Origin: Cystobasidiopsis lactophilus
Taxonomy: Eukaryota > Basidiomycota > Agaricostilbomycetes > Agaricostilbales > Chionosphaeraceae
DNA: 64,000 nt
Direction: 5' to 3'
Assembly: GCA_001599975.1 (NCBI GenBank)
Contig: BCIO01000003.1
Span: 682,001-746,000, forward strand
In this document: one piece after another, positions 44,377-55,447 of the stretch
Layout of the letters: each line of letters begins with the position of its first letter
Position numbering within the stretch: the first letter of the stretch is position 1
Program-made: the position numbers and the translations under genes
Notes under the pieces: generated by a model
Seen by the model: only the letters and a program-made list of their open reading frames with translations
Told to the model about the DNA's origin: nothing
Databases searched by the model: none

Positions 44377-47026
44377 CTAGAGCTTCGACTTCCTGTTGGC
44401 CTTGTCCCGCAACACACGGCTGGCGAGGCGGCAAAAGAGTGAGTTCGAGGTGCAAGCGAAAAAGGGAGCAAGCGACGAACCGAAGAAGCTTGCCAGATGG
44501 ATCTTGACGCCAGCATGAGCCGGGTAGGGCTTGCACGGCAGAAGAAAGTAGACTCACTCTTGGGAATGACACTGGAAAACAGGACGGTGAGAGGATGCCG
44601 CGATGCGGACAACGCCAGAACTCACTCAATATGTTCGATGCCTCCGACCAGCCACTTGTACTTGATGGTCTTACCCTTGACAAACGTGTCTACATCCTTG
44701 AGCACCTTTTCAATAGCCACCACGTCGCCCTTGCACTTGTCCAGCGCAGTGTGCGACAAGGCCACGTATGCTTTCGGAAGCTCGCCACTGGGAGAAGGTT
44801 ATTTTAGGCTAGTATTCATGCCGGAGAGGGCAACGCACGCATAAAGATCCTTGACACCGACCACACAAGCCTAGTCGCGCTCCAGATTAGTGAATCGCCA
44901 GAGTGCAGGAAGCATAATGCACGCACGTCCGCCACATCTGGATGGCTCAACAGCAGACCCTCAAGTTCTGCTGGCGCGACCTGCATACCCTTCGTTTTGA
45001 TCCTGTCGATAACTCTCAGCAAAAAGCGTGCTAAGGGTGGACAAGGCATCCACGTACAACTCTTTGAGCCGATCGGTGATGAAAACAGCCCCTCGATTGT
45101 CGATGAAGGCTTCGTCACCTACAAACAAACGAGTCTGAAATTTGGCCTAGTCGACTTTGGACAGGGATCGACTCACCCGTGTGGACGTAGCCTTCGGAAG
45201 CATACGTCTCGTTCGTGGCCTTGATGTTGTTCAAGTAGCCCCGGGCATTAGACGGACTCTGGAGCAACAGCTCTCCTCTGTCGCCCGGGCCAAGGAGATT
45301 CCCGTTGATGTCGATGATGCGGGCCTTGATGTTGGGAAGCAACACGCCCGCAGAACCTGAAGGCCAATCGGGGTGCTTGTTCAAATCGGGATAGTAAGTG
45401 ACCAATGTCTATAAAACGAAGATCAGGACTCCAACACAGCAATGGCAACCATTTATTTGGCTTACAGAAGTCTCCGTCATGCCGTCTGAGAAAGCCTCAG
45501 CCTCAAACTTATGATAATGCAACGGGCGGTAAACTCACAGCCTGATTCGCAAAGTCAGCACTCAAGGCCTCATGAAAGGAAGTATCAAAGATTCTGACCT
45601 TGTCCCATCCGGCAGCCGGGCATGCGTTTCTTGAGAGCCTCGAGAGTTTCATGGTCCAAGGGAGCGGCGCCAGACATAAGGTGCTTGACGGAGGAAAGAT
45701 TCGCCTTTTCCGAAGCTACATACCAACGTGAGGCCGCATCTCCAAAGATCACTGGACAAACGAACCCGGATGCTTGACAAGAAGAACTGCCATGGGCGGG
45801 ACCAGCATGAGGTCGGTGACACGGTAGCGCTCAATCAATCTAGAAAGGCTATGAGCTGAATGTCTCTATCCCTCCTGGCTCAACCACGCACCCAAGGAAA
45901 ACAGTGAACTCGAACTGCGGGAGGGATTATCAGACTCCTGCATTAGCACTCACCAGAAACTGGCGTACCTTAGGAAGAACGATGAGCTTAACACCCATAT
46001 AAATGTTGCCATGGAGCACCACGATCAGACCGTAAATGTGGTAAAAGGGGAGGCAGGCGATGGCTGAACTTTTGCCGGGGTCGAATCGCCCCTTGCGACC
46101 GCCCTGCCATTGCCTGCCAAGGTCGCATCAGTTTTTGGAAGGCTCTTCACACTCGAAACACGCACAATACATTGGCAACAACGCTGTAGTGAGTGATAAC
46201 AACGGCTTTGGGTAGGCCAGTAGTGCTAGAGAGAGCGAGGGAGTTAAGTGGGCGCAGATGACACGAAGGCTAGCACGCACCCAGACGAAAAGGAAAGTAA
46301 AGCCACCTTCTCTTTAGCCCCTCCCTTTTGAAGCTTATGTGGCTTTACAGCAGCACCTTTGGCATGCTTCCGGATGAGCTGATCTACGGACGGAGCGGGC
46401 AGCGAGGGATCTTCTTCCATCAGGAAAATCCGGTCAACCGCCAAACCAGCCTTTGCCGCGGCCTCTTTGGCAACGTCGTATGAAGCAGGTGCGCAAATGA
46501 AGCCCTTGACTTTGTAAGTGGCGGAGACGGCGGTGATCTGATAGGACAACTCGTCGACGTTGTACGACGGGTTGGCGCCGGAAACAATGCCACTGCACAC
46601 TCCTCGTTGGTTTTTGCTTGGAACCAGAAACAGATCAGGCAGCTTACCCGAGCATGAAAGTTGCCCACAGGGCGATGGGATAGTTGATCGAGTTGGGGGA
46701 GAAAATGACCAGGACGTCGTCAACGCCGAGCGAGTACTCGTCCCGGAGCGCCTTGGCCAAGTTCTCGCTGTTCTCTTTGACTTTCTCGTAGGTGAGCTCT
46801 TTGCCGTGCTCATCGACCAACCAGACATGGCCTTTTGGGTTTTGCCGCGGCTTGGTCCTGTCGTCGAACATGAAGGACGATATCGTTTGGTCATCGGGGA
46901 TTGTGATCGAAGGCTGCCCGCAACTAGAGAGTCAGGATACGGGCCCTCTAAGCTAGAAAGCAAAGGTGCCCGCACGTAGGTGGATGAGTATGTCCCGTCG
47001 CGGGCATCAAACTTTGCGAAGGCCAT
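44377..47026 (-). CDS. 4-coumarate-CoA-ligase-type acyl-CoA synthetase with PTS1
   Basis: ANL-superfamily enzyme that activates a carboxylic acid with ATP and CoA. Start MAFAKFDARDGTYSSTYV. Then TIPDDQTISSFMFDDRTKP, LVIFSPNSINYPIALWATF, GIVSGANPSYNVDELSYQI. The P-loop is split: LLSFSSG joins TTGLPKAVVITHYSVVANV. Later VLLPNIKARIIDINGNLLGP, EGYVHTGDEAFIDNRGAVF with the ribose-binding Asp, the hinge ITDRLKELIKTKGMQVAPAE, GELPKAYVALSHTALDK and GKTIKYKWLVGGI. Three tiny final exons give IPKNPSGKLLRRVLRDK with the catalytic Lys, ending NRKSKL: a C-terminal SKL, the type 1 peroxisomal import signal. The gene is on the same strand as the monooxygenase, about 290 bp upstream. Some introns near 45.5-46.2 kb are only approximately placed. 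The substrate class (aryl, fatty or other acid) is not decided by sequence. Confidence 0.85.
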
Positions 47027-47254
47027 GGCTTGTGCGGAGTCTGCGGCGTTGAAGCTTCAAAGGGCGACGGGTGCTAAGATCAAGGTGACGCTGGCCCTAT
47101 CAAATTTTCGAGGGTGGCAGAGTGAGAGGTCGGCGGGACAAACTGGTGAGTTTATCCTGGCCGGTCAGAAGCGGGGGTGGCGGAATGTTCCTCTGCGCGC
47201 ACAGCGCGACCCAACGCCAGGCCAATGGAACGCTCTGCCAACGACGACATGGTT

Positions 47255-48300
47255 TCATAGCTTTGTATCCGCAGGTGGGCGCCGAAGAAGAGGCACCGGC
47301 AGGCTGGTCAAGCCCACGGGCCCGTCCGGCCTCGCCATCGACCCCTCACGCCGCTCCTTGTCAAGTAGCACCAGCTGCCAAACTTGCATTCTAACACCGT
47401 GCAGTCCACCTCGAAGCGCTTGCACCTCTTCCTGAAGCCGCAGGGCCTCATTCATCACTTGCAAGTCGGTCTTCATCTCCAACGAAGAGATCGAGTGCGT
47501 GATGCTGGTGATGGATTCGGCCAATTGGTCTACATGGGCTGCAATGGATGCTTCTTGCAGAGGATTGAGGTAGGAGCCCAAGGAGTTGCGAAGCGAGTCC
47601 TCGAGTTTATCGACTTTTGTGGCCAGCTGCAGATTCTCGTGGCGCAGCCTGCTGTTCTGATCTTCCAAAAGCGTACAGCGCTCTTCAAAGCGAGAGAAAA
47701 AACCCTTGATGGCTTCGTATGGGCATTGGGGTGTGTGTAGAGCGAGCTGAGACTTTGGAAGCTGGGTAGAACAACCGTAGACTGCATGCGGACAGGCAAC
47801 GGGAACCGCCTCGCAAGTCAAGTAGTGATGCCCAAGGCCTTCGTCTGCAAAGACCAAAGCGTCGCAGTGAGGACAGAAGGTGTCTTCCACGCGCTAGACG
47901 AATGTGAGCTCAGTGCTGTCAAGGTCAACAGCGAAGGGCTGCACAAGCTCACCTGTTGAGAGGTCGACGCCTCTAATGAACTAAGCTCCTCTTTCAGGCA
48001 CTTGTGCGCTGTCCAGTCCTCCCGCCGCCCAACCCAAGTGCAGCTCCCGCACTTGACTTTCAGGTCATCAAGCAAGCCTCTGATCAATGCGGACGCCTTC
48101 CGCTTGCTGCTCTTGCCTTTCAGCGGTGAGCGGTCAATGGGACAAGACTGGGAGCCGGTCGCCAGGGAGCGGTCGAGGCAAGTTCGGCAGAAGGTGTGTT
48201 GGCAGGCGACGATTTCGACGGGATCCGCGAGCGTTGAGCGGCATATGGGGCAGTCGAGCGAGTCCGGTGGTTCAGAGACGTATTCCCAGTGGCTGTCCAT
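47255..48300 (-). CDS. RING and TRAF-type zinc-finger protein with coiled coil
   Basis: Probable E3 ubiquitin ligase. The RING finger is near the N-terminus: LDCPICRSTLADPVEIVACQ, HTFCRTCLDRSLATGSQSCP. It is followed by a second Cys/His cluster VKCGSCTWVGRREDWTAHKC and, after one intron, TRAF-type zinc fingers (DTFCPHCDALVFADEGLGH, YLTCEAVPVACPHAVYGC, LALHTPQCPYEAIKGFF). A long coiled coil (ERCTLLEDQNSRLRHENLQL, KVDKLEDSLRNSLGSYLN) is followed by a basic tail ending RRPPADTKL. There is no MATH domain after the coiled coil. This layout is common for fungal TRAF-like RING proteins; substrates are unknown. The intron near 47890-47950 has a GTGAGC donor. Confidence 0.85.
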
Positions 48301-48710
48301 GGCCTTCTCAGAACATAGCGAGGCACAAAAGTCAGAGCCGATGGTGGTAGCAGAAAGAGGAGCTCAGATTCAGAACGCCTCTTGCGCTGGAACAGCCGGT
48401 CGCCTGCAAGCTTAAAGACGGCCGAAGCAGATTAAAGGCTCATATGAAAGCGCCACCAGCTTGCCCCGCTCTGCCAGGGGACGAGGCATCTCGATCGTGG
48501 CCCAAAAGGGCTGGACTTCACTTTGGAAGCCGTCCCGCAGTGGCGGGCTCCCTTGCCAGTTACTCGTTGCCCTCAACGACCACTTGACCAAGGAGCCTCG
48601 TTTCTTGTCTTTTGCTTTGACGGCTTCGCGTCCCAATTGCCTTGAAACAATCGTGGCCCGCGCACATTGAATTCAGCTCCATCATTGAGATTTCTCGCAC
48701 GCCACCACTG

Positions 48711-49559
48711 ATGAAGCTCTGGTATCAGTGAGCATGCTGAGCTGTCGTCCAGGATCCTCACTGATACGGTGCACAGCCCTAACTCGGCCTTTTCGCGGAA
48801 GGTGTTCGCCTTTGCCATCGAGATCGGCGTCGAGGATCAGCTGGAGCTGGACCGCGTCGTGGTAGCCCCATGTGACATCAAAGGCTGGTCTGACAACAAC
48901 GACGATGTGGCCACTGCCAATCCATTGGCCAAAATCCCTTCTCTTGTGTCGCCCGAGCTGCCCGAGGGCATTTTCGACTCTTTTGTAGGTTTGCTCTCTG
49001 AATTCTTTGAATGCGACTAAGCAACCCATTGCTTTCGTAAGATAATCTGTGACTATCTGGAGACGTTACCGGGCGCCAAAAAGCCGTCTATTCCAAGCAC
49101 GATTGACATCCGGGTCCTGCACTCCATGGTAAACGGCATCGGCGATGCAGAAGGTGACAATTTACCCTGTTTATTTCCATTAGCATATCTGATCTACTAC
49201 CTGAAGTCCTTCGAGTCTACGAAGACGCGATCCGGACGCCTGCTGGAGTTCGCTACGAGCCTTGGTTCAAGGGCCAAGGCGAGAAAATCGAAAGAGGCTT
49301 TGATCGCATCGAATCAGAAGTCAAGCGTGGTCGAATCAGAACTTTGGCCGCGGGCGAGGTAGCGCCGTCAGCCTATGTCGCACTGGGCTCGCTCATGTTC
49401 ATGTTCGACGCGCGCAAGTACGACTGGCGAACGGGCCGCCCGCTCTTCACCAAGTGGTACGAGGACTGGCAGACGCGGGATAGCTATCTCCGAACGAAGG
49501 ACGATTTGATCGACTGGAGCACGGGCAAACCTTTCCCTCCCACCTTCATGCCCTGGTAG
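48711..49559 (+). CDS. Glutathione S-transferase-family protein
   Basis: Thioredoxin-fold N-terminal domain built from short exons: MKLWY (exon 1) joined after a 49-nt intron to HPNSAFSRKVFAFAIEIG, DQLELDRVVVAP, then NPLAKIPSLVSPELPEG, FDS, and, after an intron, IICDYLETLPGAKKP, matching the N-P-L-x-K-I-P and D-S-x-x-I-x-x-Y-L elements of GSTs. The C-terminal helical domain follows: VLHSMVNGIGDAE, LRVYEDAIRTPAGVRYEPW, KIERGFDRIESEVK, SAYVALGSLMFMFDARKYDW. It ends FPPTFMPW. The glutathione-contacting Ser is plausible in HPNSAFS. This resembles fungal GSTs that act on many electrophiles. About 240 residues, normal. Confidence 0.85.
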
Positions 49560-50185
49560 CTCGGCCCCGGGCTTCCTCTTGTAAAACACGGCTGTACCAC
49601 TTTAATGCATTACTTCGCTTCATTTGAAGACCCAACGTTAACTTCTTGAGTGCCGGCACGCCGAGAGGACCAACATCGCCGACTTGGGTGGCGTGCAGGA
49701 CTTCGCAAACGAGGCTTGATCCCGGACGGCCTCCTGGCGGCCAAACGACATCAAATTTCACTGTGTTGCACTTTAGTACTTCGCGCGAAGCTCCTGGCAC
49801 AGACGCTGCAGGCCAATTCCAGCTTCCGACTTAGACCCGCAACTGCATAAGTCAGCAAACCCTTGACTCCATTTTGCCACCCAACCGCGCCAGATTTTCT
49901 CTTCTCTTGCTACGACGTGCCCGTAACTGTCAGACTCGCCGCACAGAGCCATACACGCTTTGCACGACTTCATTTGGCCAACTTCATTTAACGAAAACGC
50001 GAAGTGCGCGTCTTGTGGCTGTTGTTTTGATCTGATGTTGAACTTGTTACGTCGAACAGTTCTTCGTCGCCCTACATCCTGAACGCTCACCTATCAACCC
50101 TTTTGGACCGCACCAGACCGCAGCTCAGTAAGGCGTCCAGGCGACGTACAAAGGTCCATGCTGACCTGCCCTCTCGTCAGTCAAA
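49560..50185. other. Intergenic region
   Basis: About 625 bases between the GST gene and the alkyltransferase gene. No frame looks coding; probably a 3' UTR and a promoter. Confidence 0.35.
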
Positions 50186-50711
50186 ATGCTCAAGCAAGCC
50201 GGCCGTGTCGAGGACGTCTCCCAAGTGGCGCTCAAGAAAAAGTCGGCGTCGACGCAGCACCCCAAGCTGGCCGCTCCCTCTTCTTCGGCCATCAAGGCCC
50301 TCTACAAAAAGATCGACGCCAGCTCCAAGACGCCGTTCCAAAAACTGGTGCTCAAGTGCCTGTCCCAAGTGCCTGAAGGCTCCTTCTCGACCTATGGCGA
50401 CATGGCCAAGTTCTTGCACTCGAGCCCAAGGGCGGTCGGTAATGCGCTGAGGGAGAACCCATTGGCGTGAGTCTCTCGCCTCCTCTTGGCCTGGCGTTTG
50501 TGAATCAAGCTCGAGACTGAACGGCGAACATAGTCCGGAGGTGCCTTGCCACCGAATTTTGGCTGGTGACCGCAGCATTGGCGGTTTCAAGGGCTCTTGG
50601 GGTGTGGACGGCAAATACTACGACCTCAAGATGAAGCTCTTGGCGGGCGAGAAGGTCAAATTCGACTCACAGGGCAAAGTGCTGGGCAAGCCTTTTACGG
50701 CGTTTGCCTGA
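50186..50711 (+). CDS. MGT1: O6-alkylguanine-DNA alkyltransferase (MGMT type)
   Basis: Repair protein that transfers methyl groups from O6-methylguanine to its own cysteine. Two exons: MLKQAGRVEDVSQVALKKKS and KTPFQKLVLKCLSQVPEG, then SFSTYGDMAKFLHSSPRAVG (helix-turn-helix with the arginine finger) ending NPLA. The second exon gives PEVPCHRILAGDRSIGGFKG with the active-site Cys in PCHR. It ends KVLGKPFTAFA at 50711. The N-terminal extension is short and basic instead of a full N-terminal domain, so the protein (about 150 residues) is close to the minimal catalytic form. PCHR is retained, so it is not an alkyltransferase-like (ATL) protein. Confidence 0.9.
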
Positions 50712-51158
50712 AGCTCTTGACGGGTTGGCCACTTCGAAGCGAGTCGCGGGTGGCGAAAAGCTGGGCAACGCGTTCGCTCTCAAGCCTCGGGTCGGCCCTC
50801 TGTAATGCTGTCGTTTCTCTCCATGTACTGTAGCTCTACCAAAAATGCAATCGCCCTTAAGCCCGGACCTCTACCCCAAGTCCTCCTCAGTCCAATCATG
50901 TTGCTCAGGTTTCGAAGTCTCTGGTTCCTTGCCCCTTCACTAATTCCGCCCGAAGGACTCGTGCCATCCACATTACTGTCCAGATGGCCTGCCCTCAAAA
51001 CTGAGCGCTGAAAGGCGTCAGCAGGCTGATCAGGCACCCGTCCATCGCAAAGACTGAACTGGGCACGCGGGCATCGACACCGCATCTGACGTTTGGCCGT
51101 GAGTCCTGTTGCGTTGCCCAATGGAGCAAGCAGCAACTTGAACCGAGACCACCAGACT

Positions 51159-53024
51159 ATGTCGACGGCCACGAGCAAGCCGAGGGCCGGCCTGTCGAGG
51201 AACCACAGCAAGACGCATCTGGCCCACTCTTCTCGGAGCAAGAGCAAGTCGAGCACCAACCTGCTGCACCTGCTCTCGTCCTCGCCCATTGCGAGCTCGG
51301 GGCTGATGACCAGGCGCAAGTCGACCGACTCGGGCTCAACCAACGGCGGCAAGAAGCCCAGGATGCCGGACCTGACCTTCACTTCCGCCGTCAACCCACC
51401 GCCGCCGCCTGCCAAATATCACCACCACCAGCGCAGCCAGTCGCACGGCAACTTGAACAAGCGCAGGGCCAGGGACCAGGACAGCGACGACGAGGGCGAG
51501 GCCGGCAAGGCAGCGGCGGACGATTCTTGGGTCTCAGAGTCCGAGGTCAGCGAGGCCAACACGCCGGTCAGCAAGACGCACTCGCCGCCCCAGCCTGTCC
51601 TTGCGCTGCCACCACCAGCTCAGCCAGAGCCCCAACAGCAGCCGGCGGAGCACCATGAAGACGCCCACGCGGCCAAGACGCCCACCATTGCCAACGGCTT
51701 CACCGTCGACCTGCAACGCAGGTCCCAGTCGGCCCGGCCGCCTCTGGGGGAGCGCAAGTCGTCCACAGCGTCCACCTTGGCTCCCTCCATCCGCTCCTTG
51801 TCCTACATCGGCAAGCCGCCGCTCACGCCTGGCTTGAAGAGGTCCACCGCCGCCATGCCCGTGCTCGACACCCACATCACCGGCCGGGGCGAGCTCGGGT
51901 CGCCCAGCCGCTTGGCCAACTCAGAGCACTCACCGCCTCTGCCGCATGACGCCGCCGACTCGCCCAAACAACAGCGCTTGCCGCCCAACGCCTTGCACCA
52001 CCCAGGCCACTACCGAGCCGACTCGTCCGCCAGCATCCGCTCCGTTTCTAACAACAGCACCCTGCGAGGTGCACCCTCAGATCTGACCCGCCGCCTGCGC
52101 GAGGCCTCATCCCAAGGCTCTCTCGATCAGCTCAGCCACCAGCAGCGCAAACGGACGTCTTCTTCCTCAGGCCTCGGCTTGGGCGGCCAGCCCATCAGCG
52201 GCTACTTTGACAGCCTGCGTAACCTTGCCTCCGCTTCGTCCACCTCTCTGGTCAACATGGTGGCGGCGGCTAGTGGGAGTGGCCACCAGGCTGCGGCCGT
52301 GGTCGAGACCCCCATCGAGGAATACGGCCCGTCTGGAAATAGGCCCCGCGCATCACCAAACGCCACTGGCTCGAGGCCACTGGTCGGCCGCGGCGGCTCG
52401 TACCTGGGATCAGTCAGCCACAAGCAATCCCCCTTGATCTCCAAGTTCATCACGCCCTCCTCCTTCGAAAGCCGCCGCCTGTTGCCCTTGGACTCCCCCG
52501 AAGAGCCGAGCAGCAGCACCCACTACAAGACGTCGCCGCAAAAGCGCGACTCGTACTCGGGCGGCGCCTCGTCGCGGACCCAGCAAAAGCTGCTCTTGCA
52601 AAAGAACGCGCCCTTCCCCGTTGCCCCGACCTTCCTGCAGTCCTCCGCCTCGTCGGCGCCGCACTACCACCCCGGCGCCTCCGAGCCGTGCACCGTCAAC
52701 CACGCCACCTCCACCTCCCTCTTGCCGCCCTCCCAGCTCGACTCGGTCTCCAGCGGAGGCACGGAGTGGCACTTGAACGAGCCGGCGGAGAGGGCCCAGC
52801 ATGTGCAGACGCTCCGCATGTGGGCCATGGCTGTACTCAAAGAGGCCGACCGGGTCGACCGGGAGCACGAGTTTGTGCGGCGGTACCGCGACCCGATGGC
52901 GGAGAGCTACCAGAGGTGGGTGTCTGCACTTTGCCTTCCGATTATTTGCCCTGATGGCGGATTCGTCGTCATCCACAGACTGAGGGACCGAACGAAGCCG
53001 GCTCAAGCGGCTCGAGTCAAGTAG
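51159..53024 (+). CDS. Large disordered protein of unknown function
   Basis: One long exon of about 590 codons followed by a short last exon (YQ then RLRDRTKPAQAARVK) after a GTGGGT...CCACAG intron. The first ATG in frame is at 51159 (MSTATSKPRAGLSRNHSK). Sequence is rich in Ser, Pro and basic residues: KTHLAHSSRSKSKSSTNL, SQSHGNLNKRRARDQDSDD, many SP sites and poly-Ser. Only the C-terminal part looks folded: WHLNEPAERAQHVQTLRMWA, VLKEADRVDREHEFVRRYRD. This resembles regulatory phosphoproteins in which a short C-terminal helix is conserved, but I recognise no family. The antisense frame at 50780-51415 is ignored. Confidence 0.7.
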   Translation: MSTATSKPRAGLSRNHSKTHLAHSSRSKSKSSTNLLHLLSSSPIASSGLMTRRKSTDSGSTNGGKKPRMPDLTFTSAVNPPPPPAKYHHHQRSQSHGNLNKRRARDQDSDDEGEAGKAAADDSWVSESEVSEANTPVSKTHSPPQPVLALPPPAQPEPQQQPAEHHEDAHAAKTPTIANGFTVDLQRRSQSARPPLGERKSSTASTLAPSIRSLSYIGKPPLTPGLKRSTAAMPVLDTHITGRGELGSPSRLANSEHSPPLPHDAADSPKQQRLPPNALHHPGHYRADSSASIRSVSNNSTLRGAPSDLTRRLREASSQGSLDQLSHQQRKRTSSSSGLGLGGQPISGYFDSLRNLASASSTSLVNMVAAASGSGHQAAAVVETPIEEYGPSGNRPRASPNATGSRPLVGRGGSYLGSVSHKQSPLISKFITPSSFESRRLLPLDSPEEPSSSTHYKTSPQKRDSYSGGASSRTQQKLLLQKNAPFPVAPTFLQSSASSAPHYHPGASEPCTVNHATSTSLLPPSQLDSVSSGGTEWHLNEPAERAQHVQTLRMWAMAVLKEADRVDREHEFVRRYRDPMAESYQRWVSALCLPIICPDGGFVVIHRLRDRTKPAQAARVK

Positions 53025-53429
53025 AACGCCCTATCCCATCCTTATGCTGGGCTCTCTCAGACGGAAGAGAGGCCGGGAAGAAAGGGTTGTACGACTGTGC
53101 CTGTTTTCGACCTTTCTCCTTTTGATTTATCATGGACAAGCGCGCGGTGGCGGACTCATAGATTTCCTTAGCAGGTGGGCCGGGCTCTTTTTGCTACTGT
53201 GCAGTTGGCTCAGTTCACTCTGCTCTTCAGACGAGATGCGGAAATGGGAGTGGGAGGCTCGTTCAGAATCGAAGATACGACCGCTAATGCCCCTTGCCTT
53301 TTCTCCGACGCCTCCATCCACATTCCTTCGTGCGCGCGGGTCTGCCGCCGCAGCGAGGAGGTCTCACATTCTGACGTCTCCATTGCATTTATAGCCTGTA
53401 TTTTTCATCTTTCTCGAACGGCCTGAACC

Positions 53430-54745
53430 ATGAGCGCCAAGCAAGCTGCACAGACCTTCGGGCCATCAGCGCCAAAAATTCCGTTACCGTTACCACCATC
53501 TCGACACACTTTCCTCAGAAAAATGCAGTTTCCAGTCGAGATTTGGGCTGAATGCATCTCCTACGTGGACATCGACGGCTTGCGGGCTCTTGAAGGTCTC
53601 AGATGTCGGAAGCTGCACACACTGCTCAATGCTCGGCTCTATCGTTCAGTCGTCGTCTCCTTCGACGCTGACACCACCAAGTTAAAGCGCCTTCTACGCA
53701 CAATCAGAGCAGCCAGAGACTTTGGTCTTCTTATTCGAAGCGTTCGGGCGAAGAAGTCATCTGCCCCTCGAGCTGAACGCGATCTGTTTGTGTCGGGAAG
53801 AGAGGCCGACATGCGCCCTGTCCTACAGCTCCTTAAGGCTTGCCCGTCGTTGGAGCGTCTCGGAGTTTTGGGGGTGTCCCCCGCTGGTGTTGTGGGATTG
53901 ACCAAGGCGAGTTCCCAAATTCATTGAGAGGAGGCTGTATGAACAGCCCAGCTGACTCGCTCTGCTAGTGTTTTTCCGGGAGAGGAGCGAGAGCCGGACT
54001 GCAGGCGCTATCTAGTTTGACGATTCATGGCGAAAAGACTGGTTGGCGGCGGATCGACTTCACGTTTCTCTACCCGCTGCTGAGCGTACTTCCACGTTTG
54101 GAAGAGCTAGACCTCGGCTATATCTGCTACCAAGGCCAACAGGGGCTAAGGGGAACCAACCCATTAATGGCGCTCCGAACCCTCCGTGTAACAGACATTC
54201 GAGGCAACGACAGAGACTGGACACTTCCGCTCGATGGACCCAACCCGGTACGACTGCCCCTTCTGCGCACGCTCGACATCAGCAATACAACAAGAGGCGA
54301 TACAGCAGTTCTTTTCCGCCGTTACGGACAGCAACTCACCCATCTGCGCCTTGTCAGCCAAGAGGGGGACGGATCGCCATACATGCTCGATTGGTTTTCA
54401 TTAGGTCAACAACTCGATCTCTCTCGGTTCCTGTCTCTTCAGCACCTCGACATCCAAAATCTCGACTTTTACGCCAATCTAGAACGAATCTTAGTCGCAT
54501 TTCTTGACGCTCTGCCACCGAATTTGGAATCCATAGTCATTGGCCTAAATCACGACTACCCGACAAGCGTCACTAGCTCTGCTCGTCGGTTCGACGTGAT
54601 CACCCTAAAGCTTCAGTCGCCAGCATTCTTGCCTCGTTTACAATCGCTGATCTTTCATTCGCCACATGGAACTCCGTTTATCCATCCTGTCGATGAGCGG
54701 CCTCACCTTCGATTTTCTTATGTTCAAGTGCCAGCCTGGGCATAG
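53430..54745 (+). CDS. F-box-like/LRR protein, tandem family copy 1
   Basis: Likely start MQFPVEIWAECISYVD at 53523 by comparison with copy 2; an upstream in-frame ATG at 53430 would add 31 residues. The N-terminal FPVEIWAECISYV...LEGLRCRKLH has an F-box-like pattern (L-P-x-E-I-W-x-x-I). Then KLKRLLRTIRAAR and PVLQLLKACPSLERLGVLG. The intron after GGATTGACCAAG begins with GC (GCGAGT) at 53907 and ends CTGCTAG at 53968. The second exon starts CFSGRGARAGLQALSSLTIH, then LLSVLPRLEELDLGYICYQG, QLDLSRFLSLQHLDIQNLD and ends RFSYVQVPAWA. LRR-like strands fit a substrate-binding role in an SCF-type ligase, by analogy only. Confidence 0.75.
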
Positions 54746-55447
54746 AGGGATGGATGCTGCGCACAAAATTGTTGTAAGGTGCGATGTTGGCATCTAAAGT
54801 GATTCATTGCTTATGGTCGACTCGCTGCAGCCACCTACATTTCAACACTTTGGGCTTAAGCTGACTGGCGAAAGTCTAACAAAGCACCATCATCTTGGCC
54901 CGATAAGTTAGTTTTGGCGGGTGAGCATTGGGTGAGCCGTTTTTTGCTGCGATCAATTAGTTGGTGCATAACAACTTGGTTGCAGAAACGTGTGGAATGG
55001 TGTTCTTGCGGAACAGCAGCATTTGCCGAAGCAGGAACTTGTAGAAGAGAAATGGGTCAATTCAATACCAAGCACACAGTCCTACGCCTTCCGCGCTCCG
55101 TTGTTGTACATATCTCCTGCTGCCGTGAAGCTAAAAGCATATTACATAGCTAGGCTCAAGTTGGCACCAACCATGAGCGCCGGCTTGTTGCCACCATTCG
55201 GTTCGACGCGGCTTCTACGCGTCTTCCTCATCAACCAACCCGATGAGGTTTAGCTGTCCTCTCACAGAGGAGCTCATACAAGCAATGTCCTCTCAACTAT
55301 GCAGGACCCATGGTGTCTGTTGCTTTCTCGTTAACGTTTGGCCACGCCGATTAGGCTTTGCCCGGCCATCCTGATTCCAATGTTTTTCTTCTCCGCCGAT
55401 CGCTTTTCACTCGAATTACAAGCCTTGTTTGCTCCCAACACATCAGC
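54746..55447. other. Intergenic region
   Basis: About 700 bases, AT-richer than its surroundings. No supported gene. Confidence 0.35.

Noticed and set aside
50780-51415. 211-codon minus-strand frame
   Set aside because: Antisense to the start of the disordered protein; biased codon pattern of the sense gene explains the lack of stops.
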